64,000 nucleotides of DNA from Eucommia ulmoides (lineage: Eukaryota; Streptophyta; Magnoliopsida; Garryales; Eucommiaceae). The stretch spans positions 558,001 through 622,000 of the forward strand of contig JAENRU010000432.1 of NCBI GenBank assembly GCA_016647705.1, read 5' to 3'. Below the pieces are notes generated by a model that made no database searches, was not told where the DNA came from, and was given only the letters and a program-made list of their open reading frames with translations. Positions within the stretch are counted from its first letter, which is position 1, and each line of letters opens with the position of its first letter. A program made the translations under genes and the position numbers. Of the stretch, positions 36,415-54,956 are shown piece after piece.

Positions 36415-39400
36415 ATGGGTTTTATTGTGAACAACAACGAGAAACTTCTGTCCAAGATTGCGACCAGCGACGGCCATGGTGAAAATTCACCTTATTTTGA
36501 TGGGTGGAAGGCTTATGAAGATGATCCATATCATCCTACCCAGAATTCCGATGGTGTTATTCAAATGGGTCTCGCTGAAAATCAGGTAAAAAACTACCCC
36601 CCAAGGTTTGGATTATTTCACTTTGCACCCTAAACTTTTTAATTATGACCTATTTCACCATGAGATTTATAAATTGTGTATGAAAAACACCACTAGCCAA
36701 CTCATTGACTTAACAGTATGGGCTATTTATTCACAATTTATAAAAGTTTAAGGTTCAATATGCTGTACTAAAAACTTTAGGATGCAAAGTGTAATTTCCT
36801 TGCATAGTTCATCATTCTTATAGTTTTTTTTTTTTTTTTTGGATTTAGCTTTCATTAGATGTGATCCAAAAGTGGGTTATGAACAATCCAAAAGCTTCAA
36901 TCTGCACCGTCGAGGGAGTCGATTCGTTCAAGGAAATTGCGAATTTTCAGGACTATCACGGCTTGCCGGAGTTTAGAAATGTAATTACACTTTCAACTCC
37001 CCTAACTTTTTAGCTCTGCATATAACTTTGTTTTCTTTCAAGCTATTGACTCAAGAAGTGTCCTAATTACCCTTTAAACTATGATTGATTTTGCAGGCTG
37101 TGGCGAAGTTTATGGCGAAAGTGAGGGGCGATAGAGTCAAATTCAACCCGGATCGCATTGTGATGAGCGGTGGAGCCACCGGAGCTCATGAGACACTGGC
37201 CTTCTGTTTGGCTGATCGTGGTGATGCATTTCTGGTTCCTACACCATATTATCCAGGGTACTGCATCTATCTTTTTATTATTATTATTATTATTTATTTA
37301 TTCTTTATCAGTTTAAAAATATTCAAAATATCGTATTTAATTTTATTTAGAGCGTAACGAAAATATATATTTTAAATATATGCTTAATTCTAACCCGTCT
37401 TTCTTGAAAATAATTCAAATTTCGACCGATCTTACACAATTTAAAACTTTAAAGAGCAACATTGTTTTAAGTTTTAGTGTGTAAGGTGTCAAATGTCACA
37501 AACTTAAGGTTGAGGAGTGCAATTTAGCCTTTCTTTTTAATACCATATTTAGTCATCGTCATCATTCATGTCATGTTATAAGTTAGGTAATCTTAAACTT
37601 AATAAACTAAGATTAAAAAAACATATTCCTACTTAATGCATGGATAAAGTCAATAAATGATTCTTATTGGTTCAAATTTGGCTGACGTTTCTGGCTGTTT
37701 TGCACTGAAAAACATAAACAAAAAGTTAGTAAAAAAAAAATGTAAGACTTGTAACCTAGATTATCAGATTGTTTCCATAGTGAAAGGTTTAGTGTTCAAA
37801 AATTTCTCCCCAGTCATTTGTACAAAAAAAAATGTATAACAGTGTAAGGTGGTCTTAGACATCTCTCAACCTCAAAAATTAACTCATAAGGTGAAACTTT
37901 TCCTCCCACTTATAACCTGACCACCAACCCCTTTCAGATCTAATTTGAGATAAACCCAACAATCTCTCCCTCATACATCAGGCTTTTGGTGGGCTAACCC
38001 TCGAATAATTTCTTCATTTGTGGCTATTGGCTTAGAGTTCTTGTAACCTGGGCTTTGAGACATGTTTAGGGTAGTCTTGGTTCTCTCTCAACCCTAAAAA
38101 GTAGTTCATGAAGTGAGATTTTTCCACACACTTATAACTTGATCACTAATCCTTTCTACATACAATGTGGGATATACCCAATAAAAAAAAAATACAAAAC
38201 GATTTTTTAATGTAACTTTTTATTGAGACAAAATAATTTTTTTTTTAAAAAAACATATTATTTTACATTTATAAACCACACCCATAAATATTTGGGCCCC
38301 TCAAATTTGCTGGCATATAGGAAAGCTATATTTTTGCATTATTGGTGGGTCATGTTAGCAACTACTCGTGCATTGAAAAACCACCAAACAAATACTATTT
38401 TAACAACTACTTGCACCATTTGTTGACCTAAATTGAAGAATCTCCTTTTTAGGGTCTTTCATTTTGACACTTTCTTCCTTAAGACTTTTAGCCAATTTTG
38501 GCTCTTGACTCCCCCCCCACATAAAAATAAGAGTCGTCCATTTCTCAACCCCTCAAATGATGTTGATAGCCATTGTTCACATCTCGAACAGTGAAATACG
38601 CGTGAACAACATTTTCGAATTTTTCATAACATCTATTTTGTCCTTCAGTGAGATTATAAATACGAAGAGATTCAACCTAAATTTTTATCCCAACACTCAG
38701 AGAGAAAAACAAAATTTCTCCTGAAAAATCCGCTCTTATAGTCATTTCCTAGTTTCTCCTATTTTATACAGAAATTTGTATTCCTCTATTTCAAGAGAGA
38801 GTTGTCTTTGTTCTCTCTTTGTTTATAGAGAATTGTAAAGCGCTTACCATAGTGAAATTCTTTTCTTGTCTGTGGATATTTCACTAAAATTAATTGAGGT
38901 TTTTATCACGTAAATATTTTATGTCAATTGTTATTCTTCTCCATTCTAATTCTTAGTTGCGTGACACTGTTTCGACCCATTATCCCTAACATATACAAGA
39001 CTCTTGAAATCAGTACAAAAAACTAATTGTAAAATTCCGATGATCTCGATTTTAACAACATATATACATATATATATATATATGGTGGACTAAAAATATT
39101 TTTTATTTCTTATTTTTTTTTTAGGTTTGATAGAGATTTGAGATGGAGAACAGGAGTTCAACTCATCCCAGTCATTTGTGATAGCTCCAACAATTTCGTA
39201 GTAACAAAAGAAGCCCTAGAAGAAGCATATGAGAAGGCCAAAAAGGATCAAATCAAAGTAAAAGGCCTTCTCATAACAAACCCATCAAACCCATTGGGCA
39301 CCATGCTAGACAAGGAGACACTCAAGGACATAGTCACCTTCATCAACTCCAAAAACATCCACCTCATCTCCGACGAGATCTACGCCGCCACGGTCTTCCA

Positions 39401-40109
39401 GAAGCCGGACTTCATCAGCATCTCCGAAGTCATCGAGGAAGATGAACAATGCAACCGTGATCTGATCCATATAGTGTATAGTCTCTCGAAGGACATGGGT
39501 TTACCAGGGTTTAGGGTTGGAATCATCTACTCGTACAACAATGCTGTCGTCGGTTGTGCTCGGAAAATGTCGAGTTTTGGGTTGGTTTCGAGCCAAACCC
39601 AGCATTTGATTGCGTCCATGTTGTCTGATGATGGGTTTGTCGAGAACTTTTTAACGGAGAGTGGCCGGAGATTGGCCGGCCGGCACGGGCTTTTCACGAG
39701 TGGGCTGAGGAAAGTGGGGATCGAAAGCTTGAAGAGCAACGCCGGACTTTTTATCTGGATGGACTTGAGGAGACTACTGGAGGAGCCAACTTTTGAAGCC
39801 GAAATGCGTCTATGGAAGATGATCATCCATGAGGTTAAGCTTAATGTCTCGCCGGGATCCTCCTGTCATTGCTCCGAGCCCGGCTGGTTTAGGGTTTGTT
39901 TTGCCAACATGGATGAGGAGACGATGATCGTTGCTCTTAGAAGGATTTGGAAATTTGTGCTTCAAAATAAGGGATCGTCGGAGGTGCCTGTTCCGGCGAA
40001 GAAGAACTGCCGGAGGAATCTCCAGGTCAGTTTGTCGTTCCGGCGGTTTGATGACATCACGCACATGTCACCTGGCTCACCCATGACGTCACCTCTCGTT
40101 CGGGCTTGA
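36415..40109 (+). CDS. ACS: 1-aminocyclopropane-1-carboxylate synthase, type 1 (ACS2/ACS6 class)
   Basis: Four exons, 36415-36585, 36849-36980, 37097-37257 and 39125-40109, join into 482 residues, the usual ACS length. The enzyme is a cytosolic PLP protein that turns S-adenosylmethionine into ACC, the committed step of ethylene synthesis. Visible family motifs are GLAENQ at the end of exon 1, [10 protein letters not shown] in exon 3, [18 protein letters not shown] and [14 protein letters not shown], whose lysine (about residue 277) binds PLP. The tail [20 protein letters not shown] carries three Ser-Pro sites plus a CDPK-type serine context, which defines type-1 ACS proteins stabilised by MPK3/MPK6 phosphorylation. 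The third intron is 1.9 kb and holds LTR debris; the other two are short. The gene looks intact. Confidence 0.95.
36610..36805. mobile_element. MITE in ACS intron 1 ('CACTTTGCACCC' family relative)
   Basis: TTTCACTTTGCACCCTAAAC at the left pairs with AACTTTAGGATGCAAAGTGT at the right, giving inverted ends of about 25 bp. The inner half-sites TATAAATTGTG and CACAATTTATA also pair. The element fills most of the 263-bp intron. Confidence 0.7.
37851..38185. repeat. Diverged direct repeat in ACS intron 3
   Basis: A block of about 105 bp at 37851 (CTCTCAACCTCAAAAATTAA) returns at about 38078 (CTCTCAACCCTAAAAAGTAG), both with CACTTATAACYTGA further on. The wording resembles LTR-derived repeats of plants, but the family cannot be fixed. 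Confidence 0.5.
38560..38995 (+). mobile_element. Probable solo LTR fossil in ACS intron 3
   Basis: ATTATAAATACGAAGAGATT (TATA-like region), CAGAGAGAAAAAC and AGTGAAATTCTTTTCTTGTC followed by a CACGTAAATATTTT segment are the usual order of features in Copia-type LTRs. No internal region follows. It is in the same orientation as the gene, is old, and its edges are approximate. Confidence 0.45.
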
Positions 40110-40663
40110 ATTTTAGAACTTGCAAATGTCTAATTTAAAAGACATTTTTGCCCTTGGTTCAATGCCTTTTGCTATTCCTAGGCATTATGGCAAGAACACC
40201 ATAAGTTACCTTTTTGAGGGTCAAATGTGTCAAATGTTATGTAGGACTAGTTGTGGTTCATCTTATTAAAGTTTATTTATTAGTATTTAGTAAGGTATAA
40301 GTGTCTTTTAATTGGTTTTTAGATTTTTCTTTGTACTCTTATCTAAGTCTCTCTTTTCATTTGTATGATTGCGTTCTTAATTTCAATGATAATAAAACCC
40401 TAGCCGTCATCCCTTTTCTTTCTAAACTTTTAATGTTATTCATTAATCTTAACACTTCTAACCATGAAGTTGTATTTCACTCAGAAGTGTGAAAGTTTGG
40501 AGCTTCTACCATTTTTATTTTTTTTAATTAGTAATAATAAGACAATTTCAATATAATTGGATTGGAAATTTTTATTTATATTTGATAAATACTTTTGTTC
40601 TTTGTTTATAAATTGTTGATATATATACCTTTAATAATCAACTTATGATAAAAAAATTTAAGA
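40110..40663. other. ACS 3' flank
   Basis: AATAAAA at 40390 is a candidate polyadenylation signal and lies in T-rich downstream sequence. No other feature is supported. Confidence 0.4.
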
Positions 40664-41321
40664 GAAAATACATTTTAAACCTTATAGGTATTGACGAATT
40701 TCTAAATGGTTTTTATCTGTTTAAACATTTCATTTTAAACCTTGTATGTATCAACACGTTTTTATTTGATTATTCTATTAAAAAAATGGTCCAAACTAAC
40801 AAAATTTTGAGGAAAAAATCGTCATTTTTTTTTTTTAATATTTTTTTTCTTTTCTTTTGCCTTTTCCTTTTTTTCTTTGATCCCTCTCTCTCTCTCCCGC
40901 TAAATACTCTCTCTCTCTCTCTCTTCCTCTCCCTTCCTCCGCCGGCCGAAACCACCCCCTGTTATGAGGGTGGCAACAGGGGGTGTTTCACCCCCTGTTT
41001 CGGCCGGCGGGGGGAGGGAGGGAGAGAGAAAGAGGGAATGAGGAATAGAAAGAGGGGAGGGAGGGAGGAAGAAGGAATGAAGGAGGAAGAGAGAGAGGGT
41101 TGAGCGGAAGATCAAAAAAAGAAAAAAAAAATCATTAAAAAATTAAAAATATGTAAAAAGATAAATTTGTCCCTCTATTCTGTTATGTTTGAAAGATTTT
41201 TTGACAAAAAGATCGAATAAAAACAAGTTGATACTAAGAGGGTTTAAAATAAAATGCTTAAACGGAGAAGGACCATTTAAAAATGTGTCAATACCTAGAG
41301 AGTTTAAAATGTACTTTTTTC
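40664..41321. mobile_element. MITE with about 110-bp inverted ends and a GC-rich hairpin core
   Basis: The left arm AATACATTTTAAACCTTATA ... TAGGTATTGACGAATTT pairs with the right arm AAATGTGTCAATACCTA ... GAGTTTAAAATGTAC. Inner blocks TTTTAAACCTTGTATGTATC and GATACTAAGAGGGTTTAAAA also pair. At the centre CCGCCGGCCGAAAC (40937) faces GTTTCGGCCGGCGG (about 40997), with CACCCCCTGTT/AACAGGGGGTG nested inside, flanked by CT and GA tracts. Non-coding; the open frames across it come from the CT/GA repeats. Confidence 0.8.
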
Positions 41322-41634
41322 TTTTTTTTATACAGTAAATTGTGTCCAGACCAATTTATACACACACCTCCTCTAATCATCACTCTGTGGGATCTTAATA
41401 GAGTATTTTCTTATATCAGTCAATGTATTTATAATTAAATTCAAGATTTAATTCTTAAAATACTCTTCGAAAGAGTCGAATTTCAGTTGACAAAAAAATA
41501 TGCCGTCTCTCCTTACTAACCAGGCTGACTAGTTCGCTCGCTATAACTGAAGTCAAATATGAAGTAACATGATGAGAAGTGAAACCCACACTTGCAAAGC
41601 AAGAGTCCATGGCATCTGAAAATTACAAATCCAG

Positions 41635-42570
41635 CACTTAACGCTTTGGGGTAATTAAATTCAAGTCCCTAACTTTTGGTGTTTGGGTGTAATCTCAATA
41701 TGCTCCCTGATAATTTTAATTTTTGCAAAGGAACTCTTAGGCCTGTTTGGTTAGTGTTTCCAACCAAACCCAATCCAACCCAAAAATTTTGGGTTTAATT
41801 TTTGGGAACGCCTTTGGCAAATACAAAACTCAACCCAACCCAACCCAAAAAATAGGAATTAATTCTCAAAATCCTAAAGAAACCAGAAATTTAAAAAAAT
41901 TGTTTCTTTTTGTGCCAAAAAAACTCAACCCAAAGTTTTCAGCTTCCGTCTTCATCTGCTGGCTGACCACCACCACCCGCCGCCGGCCATCGTCCGGCGA
42001 CCATCGCCGGCCGCCGTCTCCGGCGACCTTCTGCTGCCGCCGGCAACCGTCCGCCGTCTGCCGGCGACCGTCGCCGGCCACCTCCGCCGCCCCGCCAGGC
42101 GTCTGGCCACCGTCACCGTCCGACACACCGCCGCCGCCACCAAACACACACAAAAAAAAAAATTAGTTTTAAGATAAAATCGTTACCAAACACATTATGT
42201 TCTCAACATAAAACAAAAATTGTCGTTACCAAACGCGCAATTCTCTTTCCAAAATTCTCAACCCAACTCAATTCAACTTAACCCAACCCATTCCAGTTGG
42301 GTTCAGAAAAGTGGGAACACTAACCAAACGCCACCTTAAAGTTTGATTTTTGCCTCTAATTGGCCGAATCGACACGTTTTAGCCATCTTAATTGTCAAAG
42401 TAACAACACGTGCATCCGATAAAAAAATAGGGAAAAAATCAACACATCAAACATATCGACTAGATTAATTAGCGGCAAAATTGAAATTTTAGCGAATACA
42501 TTGCGAAAAATGAAACATAAAGAGGTAGTTTGATATTACAATCAAACTTTAGGGATAAAAATATAATCTA
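41635..42570. mobile_element. MITE interrupted by a Harbinger-like MITE
   Basis: The outer element resembles the one at 12030-12360: TAATTGGCCGAATCGACACG after the insertion matches TCCAATTGATCCAATCAACACG there, and its end ATCAAACTTTAGGGATAAAA answers its start. It is cut by the 596-bp element at 41740-42335 at a TTA site. The outer insertion therefore came first. Confidence 0.6.
41740..42335 (-). mobile_element. Harbinger-like MITE with GC-rich core, copy 2
   Basis: The ends are GGCCTGTTTGGTTAGTGTTT and AACACTAACCAAACGCCACC, flanked by TTA on both sides (41737-41739 and 42336-42338). It is inverted relative to copies 1 and 3. The core at 41960-42145 is made of GGCGACC/CGCCGGC variants and is shorter than that of copy 1. 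Confidence 0.85.
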
Positions 42571-42684
42571 GCTTTTCAATTAAGTCCATAATCTTTCAAT
42601 TACGTCATTTAAATCCCAAAAATCCAAATCGAGCGGCAATTGCCGTCTCTCTTAACAAGATTATAATAAGCAAACAATTAGAGG

Positions 42685-42842
42685 GTGCTTTTTGGTGGAA
42701 TATTTGAAAAAGAAATTTCATTTTAGAAAGAAATTTGTAGATTTTTTCTTCAAATACCTCACCCAAATAGTCACTTTTATAAATACTAAAAAGAAACATA
42801 ATTCATCGATAATAATTTATTCCCTCCCGGTGTACATCCAAA

Positions 42843-42881
<39 letters not shown>

Positions 42882-43234
42882 GATAGATATAGATATGTAT
42901 CTAAACAAAGACCGGTACTAGAAGAGAACTCGGACTTGGAGATTGGGCGACTACAAAGGCACCTCGATCGGAACTCAGAAGCATTATTAAAAATTTAGGC
43001 AAACAAAAAAAGGTGAAAAGCTAGTGATATGCAGAAGTTAAGGCCCCGCCGTTTAGTATTTATGTTTCCAAATTTACGTTTTTGCTCCCTGAAAATTGAA
43101 ACAGAACAGAAATATGGGAACAAAAAAAACACTTGTTTCTGTTTTGCTCTCATTTGTCTTGCTATTTCTGTCCAAAGGATTTTTAAGAGAACAGAAACAG
43201 AAATCTGAAAACAAAAACACTAAACAAACAACAC
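42685..43234. mobile_element. Two small MITE fragments and a CT/TA microsatellite downstream of MDAR
   Basis: Positions 42690-42770 have the TGAAAAAGAAATTTC ... TTCAAATACCTCACCCAAAT pattern of the small elements at 43890 and 59310. Positions 42843-42895 are CT then TA repeats. Positions 43042-43234 run from GGCCCCGCCGTTTAGTATTT to AACACTAAACAAACAACACC, an inverted-ended relative of the GTTTGGTTAGTG MITE group. Confidence 0.55.
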
Positions 43235-43273
43235 CAAAATCTATGAACTAAAAAACCTGCAGCAGCTGCAATC

Positions 43274-49704
<6,431 letters not shown>

Positions 49705-51387
49705 TAATCTACGGACTGTAGATTCGATGAACGAAACAGATGATAAGAAATTGACGATCCTAGATATGATCAGAGAGTTGGAGAGAAGGCGAAAATCGAA
49801 CCTGAAGACATCGAAATCAACTGCTGTGATCTCTGAAGATAAATAATCAATAAATTATTGGATTAAATTATTGGTGCGTGGCTCCAGAGTAGAGCGAAAG
49901 GTCATGGCGTCACTTCGGCTCTAGCAGAGGGCGTGTTTGCCAGCGATTTGAAATTGAAAAATGAATGGAAATTTGTGCCAAAGACAAAGAGTAGTATAGT
50001 CTCTGCCGCGCTTGTGATCTTGCGACGCATGTTAATCCGCCATTGGAGCTGCTTCCAAACTACTTGGGATCTAAGCGCATGAAGCGCATCATCGATCTAA
50101 CTTCAAGCATGAAATTGGAAGCCAAATTGAAATCCAAATTATTCTCAAGTTTCTTAGTTCTTATAATTATCAAATTATTTAAAAAAATAAGTCATTTATA
50201 AAGAATTTCTGAGTTTATATTAAAATTTCAATTCATACAGTTGCGCAACAGATGATGTGGGGTATTTTTGTTGATCTGTGCATACCACCATGGAAACCAC
50301 CGGACCTTGATGGAATGTGCCAAGTTAGTCAACCTTTGCCCACCGAGCTACCCCTATTCGGCCATCACCTAGAGGGAACGCCCTTAGGCCTATGTCGAGC
50401 TTCGTCTACCGACTCGACCTTCACCAAAGGGGAACACCCTTGGGCCTCTCCTGAGCTCCGGCCACCGAACTGCCCTGCTTGACCTCCACTAAAAGGGAAC
50501 CCTAAAGTTTTAATTTTGTTTCCAGTTGTTCGACTCATTTTGGTTATCTTAATGGTAAGAGCAGTAACCCGTTGCGATGGAGAAGATTCCCCATGACTCA
50601 CGCGAGCATTTAATAATGGAACAGTTACGAGCTAAGCAAATATAGCCCATAATCATCTGAGAAAATATAACTCAGTGGGCCCAAATAAGTAAGTCCATCT
50701 CTTATTATAAGGAGGGTTGTACGTGGGCTTGTGTTGAGGTAGCCCATAAGAGATTTGTTGATCAAAATGAAACCATAATATTTGAATAACTGATCTGAAT
50801 ACTAAAAGTTGAATATATCTAAAAAAGACTTTAATCAATTAAGATACGACGAAAATAAATGAATTCAAATAAGTCTAGCTCTTTAACTTATTTTCAGGTC
50901 GAAGAGTATTTGGCCGATATCACACCGATATTCCATGTAGTTTTTCTATTTTGCAGGTATTAATCAAGGATTTAAGGGCTGGGAGTACTGTCAAAATTTC
51001 AGCATTATCAACGTGCATCACCCATATTGATTTTTTCCTATATATATATATATATATATATAATGTATGTATTGTTACTCTGTCAATTAAATTGACCAAA
51101 ACATTTCGATTTAATTAATTAGAGGTAAATATCAAACTTTAAGGTCACTTTATAAATATTTAAACAGTAGAGGACATATTGAGATTGTACTTAAATATTA
51201 GGGGTATAAATGCAATTTAGAACCAAGTTGGTGCATTCTTTTATTTGCATGCGTCATTCTTGCATCATTAACCGTTTTCATTTTTATTTTTTTTATTTAG
51301 GTGGGTGGCGGCGGCACTCCCACAAATGGTGTTCTTTAATTTATTTTTTAATTATTATTTGTTATTATTCTTGATGTCAAAAATTGA
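49705..51387. other. MDAR upstream region and spacer
   Basis: Positions 49705-49900 should hold the MDAR 5' leader and promoter; the MDAR frame continues open into it. Positions 50240-50770 are GC-richer, with a twice-used pattern (AGAGGGAACGCCCTTAGGCC and AAGGGGAACACCCTTGGGCC), and look like an old LTR or other non-coding repeat. Positions 51036-51062 are a TA microsatellite. Positions 51070-51210 are a fragment of the 12030-type MITE. No gene is seen. Confidence 0.45.
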
Positions 51388-51919
51388 GGTGGCATTTGGT
51401 TAGTGTTCTCACTTTTTTTAGCCCAACTGGAATGAATTGGATTGAGTTGAATTGGGTTGGATTGAGAATTTTGTGAATAGAATTACGTTTGGTAACGATA
51501 ATTTTTATTTTGTGCTGAGAACAGAATGTGTTTAGTAACGATTTTATCCTAAAACTAACTTTTTTTTTTTGAATTTTTTTTTTTTGTTTGGTGGCGGCCG
51601 GACGACCGGCGGCGGTGGCGGAGGTGGCTGGCGGCAGCGGAAGGTCGCAGGAGACGGCGGTCGGTCGCCGGACGGTGGCTGGCGGCGGCGGGTGGTGGTG
51701 GTCGATCGGCAGATGAAGTCGGAAGTTGAGAACTTTGGGTTGAATATTTTGGGCACAAAAAGAAACAACTTTTTTCTGTTTCTGGTTTCTTTAGAATTTT
51801 GAGAATCAATTTCTATTTTTTGGGTTGGGTTGGGTTGAGTTTTGTGTTTGCCAAACGCGTTCCCAAAAATCAAACTCAAATTTTTTGGTTTGGGTTAGGA
51901 ACACTAACCAAACGGGGCT
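51388..51919 (+). mobile_element. Harbinger-like MITE with GC-rich core, copy 3
   Basis: The ends GGTGGCATTTGGTTAGTG and CACTAACCAAACGGGGCT are flanked by TGA (51385-51387 and 51920-51922). The outer parts match copies 1 and 2. The GC-rich core (51590-51715) is the shortest of the three. Confidence 0.85.
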
Positions 51920-53419
51920 TGACTCACCCCGGCGATGTCTGTGGTTCCTGTTCGGTCATGGCCTATCAGAGCCAAATTCGGACCTTTGACCGGCAAACTC
52001 TTCAAGGGTCCTACCTGGCCAGCTAGACCCTTCTCATGGTCTTTGCGCACGTGGCGGTCTTTAGTAGGAGGACTCAAGAATGACCGAATTTTACACTCAT
52101 CAATTATTATTATTATTATTTGTTTTCGGTAAACAATCACATTACAATAATTTTGAATTTCATAATACATAAAAATTATTATATTTTTTCATATAAAAAA
52201 TTACAATAATTTTTATGATGTACAGTGAATTTTAAATTTTTTACCGTAATTTTGGAATCTGAAAAAATTATTATAAATTGTAAATTGTATAAATTAAAAT
52301 ATTAATTTTGGACCTTGTTTATAAACAAGAAAACCCTTATTATTATTATTATTATTAAAATAGAGAAACTATAATAAAAAAATAAAACTTTCAATGAAGG
52401 AAAAATGGGTCCCTTTAGTTATGAGAATATTGACCAATTTCAAAGTACCACTAATCAAAGCAAAGTGAGAATCATGAGGAACTCATTTATTCAGAAAAAA
52501 ATAAAAAACTATTTAGTATGATTTCTTTTAATTATTAATAAAGGGCATTATTACTATTTATTAAGTCATATAAATAATACCTTCTGCTTTTAAACATCAT
52601 AATGTTTTTTTAAACTTTTTTTAAAATATTTTTATATGAAAATAAAAAAAATTAAAAGCGTGATTGATGGTATAATAATTATATTTTGATATTATCTTAA
52701 TTAATTAAAAAATCATAAATATTAAAAAAAATATCAATGGAGAAATCATACTCTATTGATCTTCATTATTACTTTTATGATATAAATAACGAAAAATAAA
52801 AAGTAATATTTTTTATTTTTTGAAAAAATAATTAAAATCGTATTTTTTATTTTTTTATTATTTTATTATATTCTTATTTTGACCTCATGCACTAATTATT
52901 TAATTATTTATTAATTAATCTCATGGTGGAGCCATTACCATCCCTATTGCTCCCCCTTTAAGGTAAGTACATAATCATTTCTCCTTCTTCAATTACTCCT
53001 AATAGAGTCAATAGCTGTTATTCCGATTGTCGAGAAGTTGTCCATTTTCTTTGTCAACTAGAACTCGTTTTTCTTGGATAACGCTCTAAAAATTAAATTT
53101 TAACTACATCAGACCAATGTGGGAGAGTTCGGCCTTAAAATTACACAGAAAAGTGATTGGTCGAGATGCGCGTAAGTTAGTCCAGACATACCTTACAGTA
53201 AAATTAAACCCCCCAAAAAATACTCATTTTTAGTGTAATTTATTTATTTAACAAAAAAAAAAAAATTATTTATTTTATATAAATTTAAAATTAATCTTTG
53301 CCATTCAACGAAGCAAAAGTGACTCTAATTCCATTTTTTTCACTATCATTATGGTTGATATAAAAACATCAATGAATAGAGAACTAATTAAAATCAACAT
53401 AAAACCATAAAACACACAC

Positions 53420-53506
<87 letters not shown>

Positions 53507-54846
53507 GTACGTATATATACACCATGATCATGTATGTATATTTGTATTTTTATCCTAACTAATCCATAATTAATATAATATTTATAATTAATCTTGATTA
53601 ATTTATTTTAGTGTTTTTTTAATCTCGTTTCGAGCTCTTTTTATTTGGAATGTATTAGTTTTAAATATTCATAGGAATAAAATATTTTCATTTAATTAAT
53701 ACTACTGTTAATTTCAAGACTCGTCCTGAAATATCATATAGATCGAGGCGAAATGTGGAAACAGGGTTTCTCAATATTTAAATATTTTTAAAAATTACTC
53801 ATAAGTTTTTTATAAAATTAAAATGTCAAAAGGAAAAATGGTTTTTTCTTTTTTTTTTACTATTTTTATTCCAATTAAAAAAAAAAATCCAAATACCACC
53901 TTTTTTTTCTATTTTTTCTTAATTTTACTTCAATTGAAATAAAAAATAAATATATTGAAAGGGGTCTATATAGCAAGTCTCTTATTTTTACCCTTAATTT
54001 AAAAAAAAAATCTCATATGCAATTACAACTTTTAATTTAGCCTCGCGCATTACAAAAAAACGGAAAATCCAATTATACATGCATTGCACTCTCACAATTA
54101 CATGTATCTAACTTATATATAAAATATTTGTTAGATGTAACAAATATTACACAAGTACATTTTACATGTAATTTATAATCTGTAACTAATAGTACACAGG
54201 TACATGTAACTAATATTACACATGTATGAGCACAAATGAGACTAATAAGCTAACAAAAATCAATTTAAGGGACTAAATCAAAATTTAGGTATTAAATGAG
54301 ACCGATAACAGATTATACCCATTATTTGAGACTAACAATTATCTCTAGTAAAATACACAAATTAATTAATGTGTCAATAGTTTGATGGTAAAATATACAA
54401 TAATAACAACAACTAAGTCTTTATCTCACTTATGTAGGGTTGGTTACATGAATCTATTTACGCCATAGAGATCGATTAACGGTCATTCCCTCCGCCAGGT
54501 TTAATATCACAAAATCATTTCTAATAGTCTCTGGTTAAATATAAATAAAATATATATTTTATACACAAAAATATAGGTATATCTTTCCTTTTCTAAACTT
54601 TATGTAAAAAGACAACGTTATGAGAGAGAGAGTGGGGGAAACAACCGGCAAGCTTGAGTTAGAGGCATAATCTTATTACAGGGGAAGGTGATTACGTAAT
54701 ACAAGCCGAAATCTACGTACGTTGAGAGACTGTAAGAAACCATGGAGAGTCGATGGAATGTCGTTTTTAGGGTTAGCTGGAGTGGTGGGCTCCTTCACCC
54801 TGAAAATCCTCTTCTTCCATAGTTCCACCACATTCTTATTCTTATT
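51920..54846. other. AT-rich spacer upstream of the MYB gene
   Basis: Contents are a CT(n)TA(n) microsatellite at 53420-53505; a repeat at 54060-54230 (CATTGCACTCTCACAATTAC, TTGTTAGATGTAACAAATAT) whose inverted relative lies in MYB intron 1; and a LINE 3'-end fragment at about 54400-54540 (minus strand; AACAACAACTAAGTC tail then the same wording as the LINE at 17415). The rest is low-complexity AT. No gene is visible. Confidence 0.5.
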
Positions 54847-54930
54847 TATAAGCCTTTCTAGAGAGAGAACAAAGGGTAGAGAGAGAGAGAGAGATTCCAT
54901 GCAGTATATATAAGCCTTTCTAGAGAGAGA
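54847..54930 (+). promoter_or_regulatory. Duplicated TATA/leader segment before the MYB gene
   Basis: TATAAGCCTTTCTAGAGAGA occurs at 54847 and again at 54909, 62 bp apart. The second copy is only 48 bp before the ATG and has an extended TATATATAAG. Both sit in GA-rich sequence. The first is the more likely core promoter because it leaves room for a leader. Confidence 0.55.
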
Positions 54931-54956
54931 GAGTTGCAGAGAGAGAGAGAGAGAGA

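Noticed and set aside
40645-41103. 152-codon frame after ACS
   Set aside because: Runs through the inverted end, CT tract and hairpin of a MITE; no family resemblance.
41747-42166. 139-codon frame and its antisense partner
   Set aside because: Lies in copy 2 of the same MITE; the frame is a product of composition and terminal repeats.
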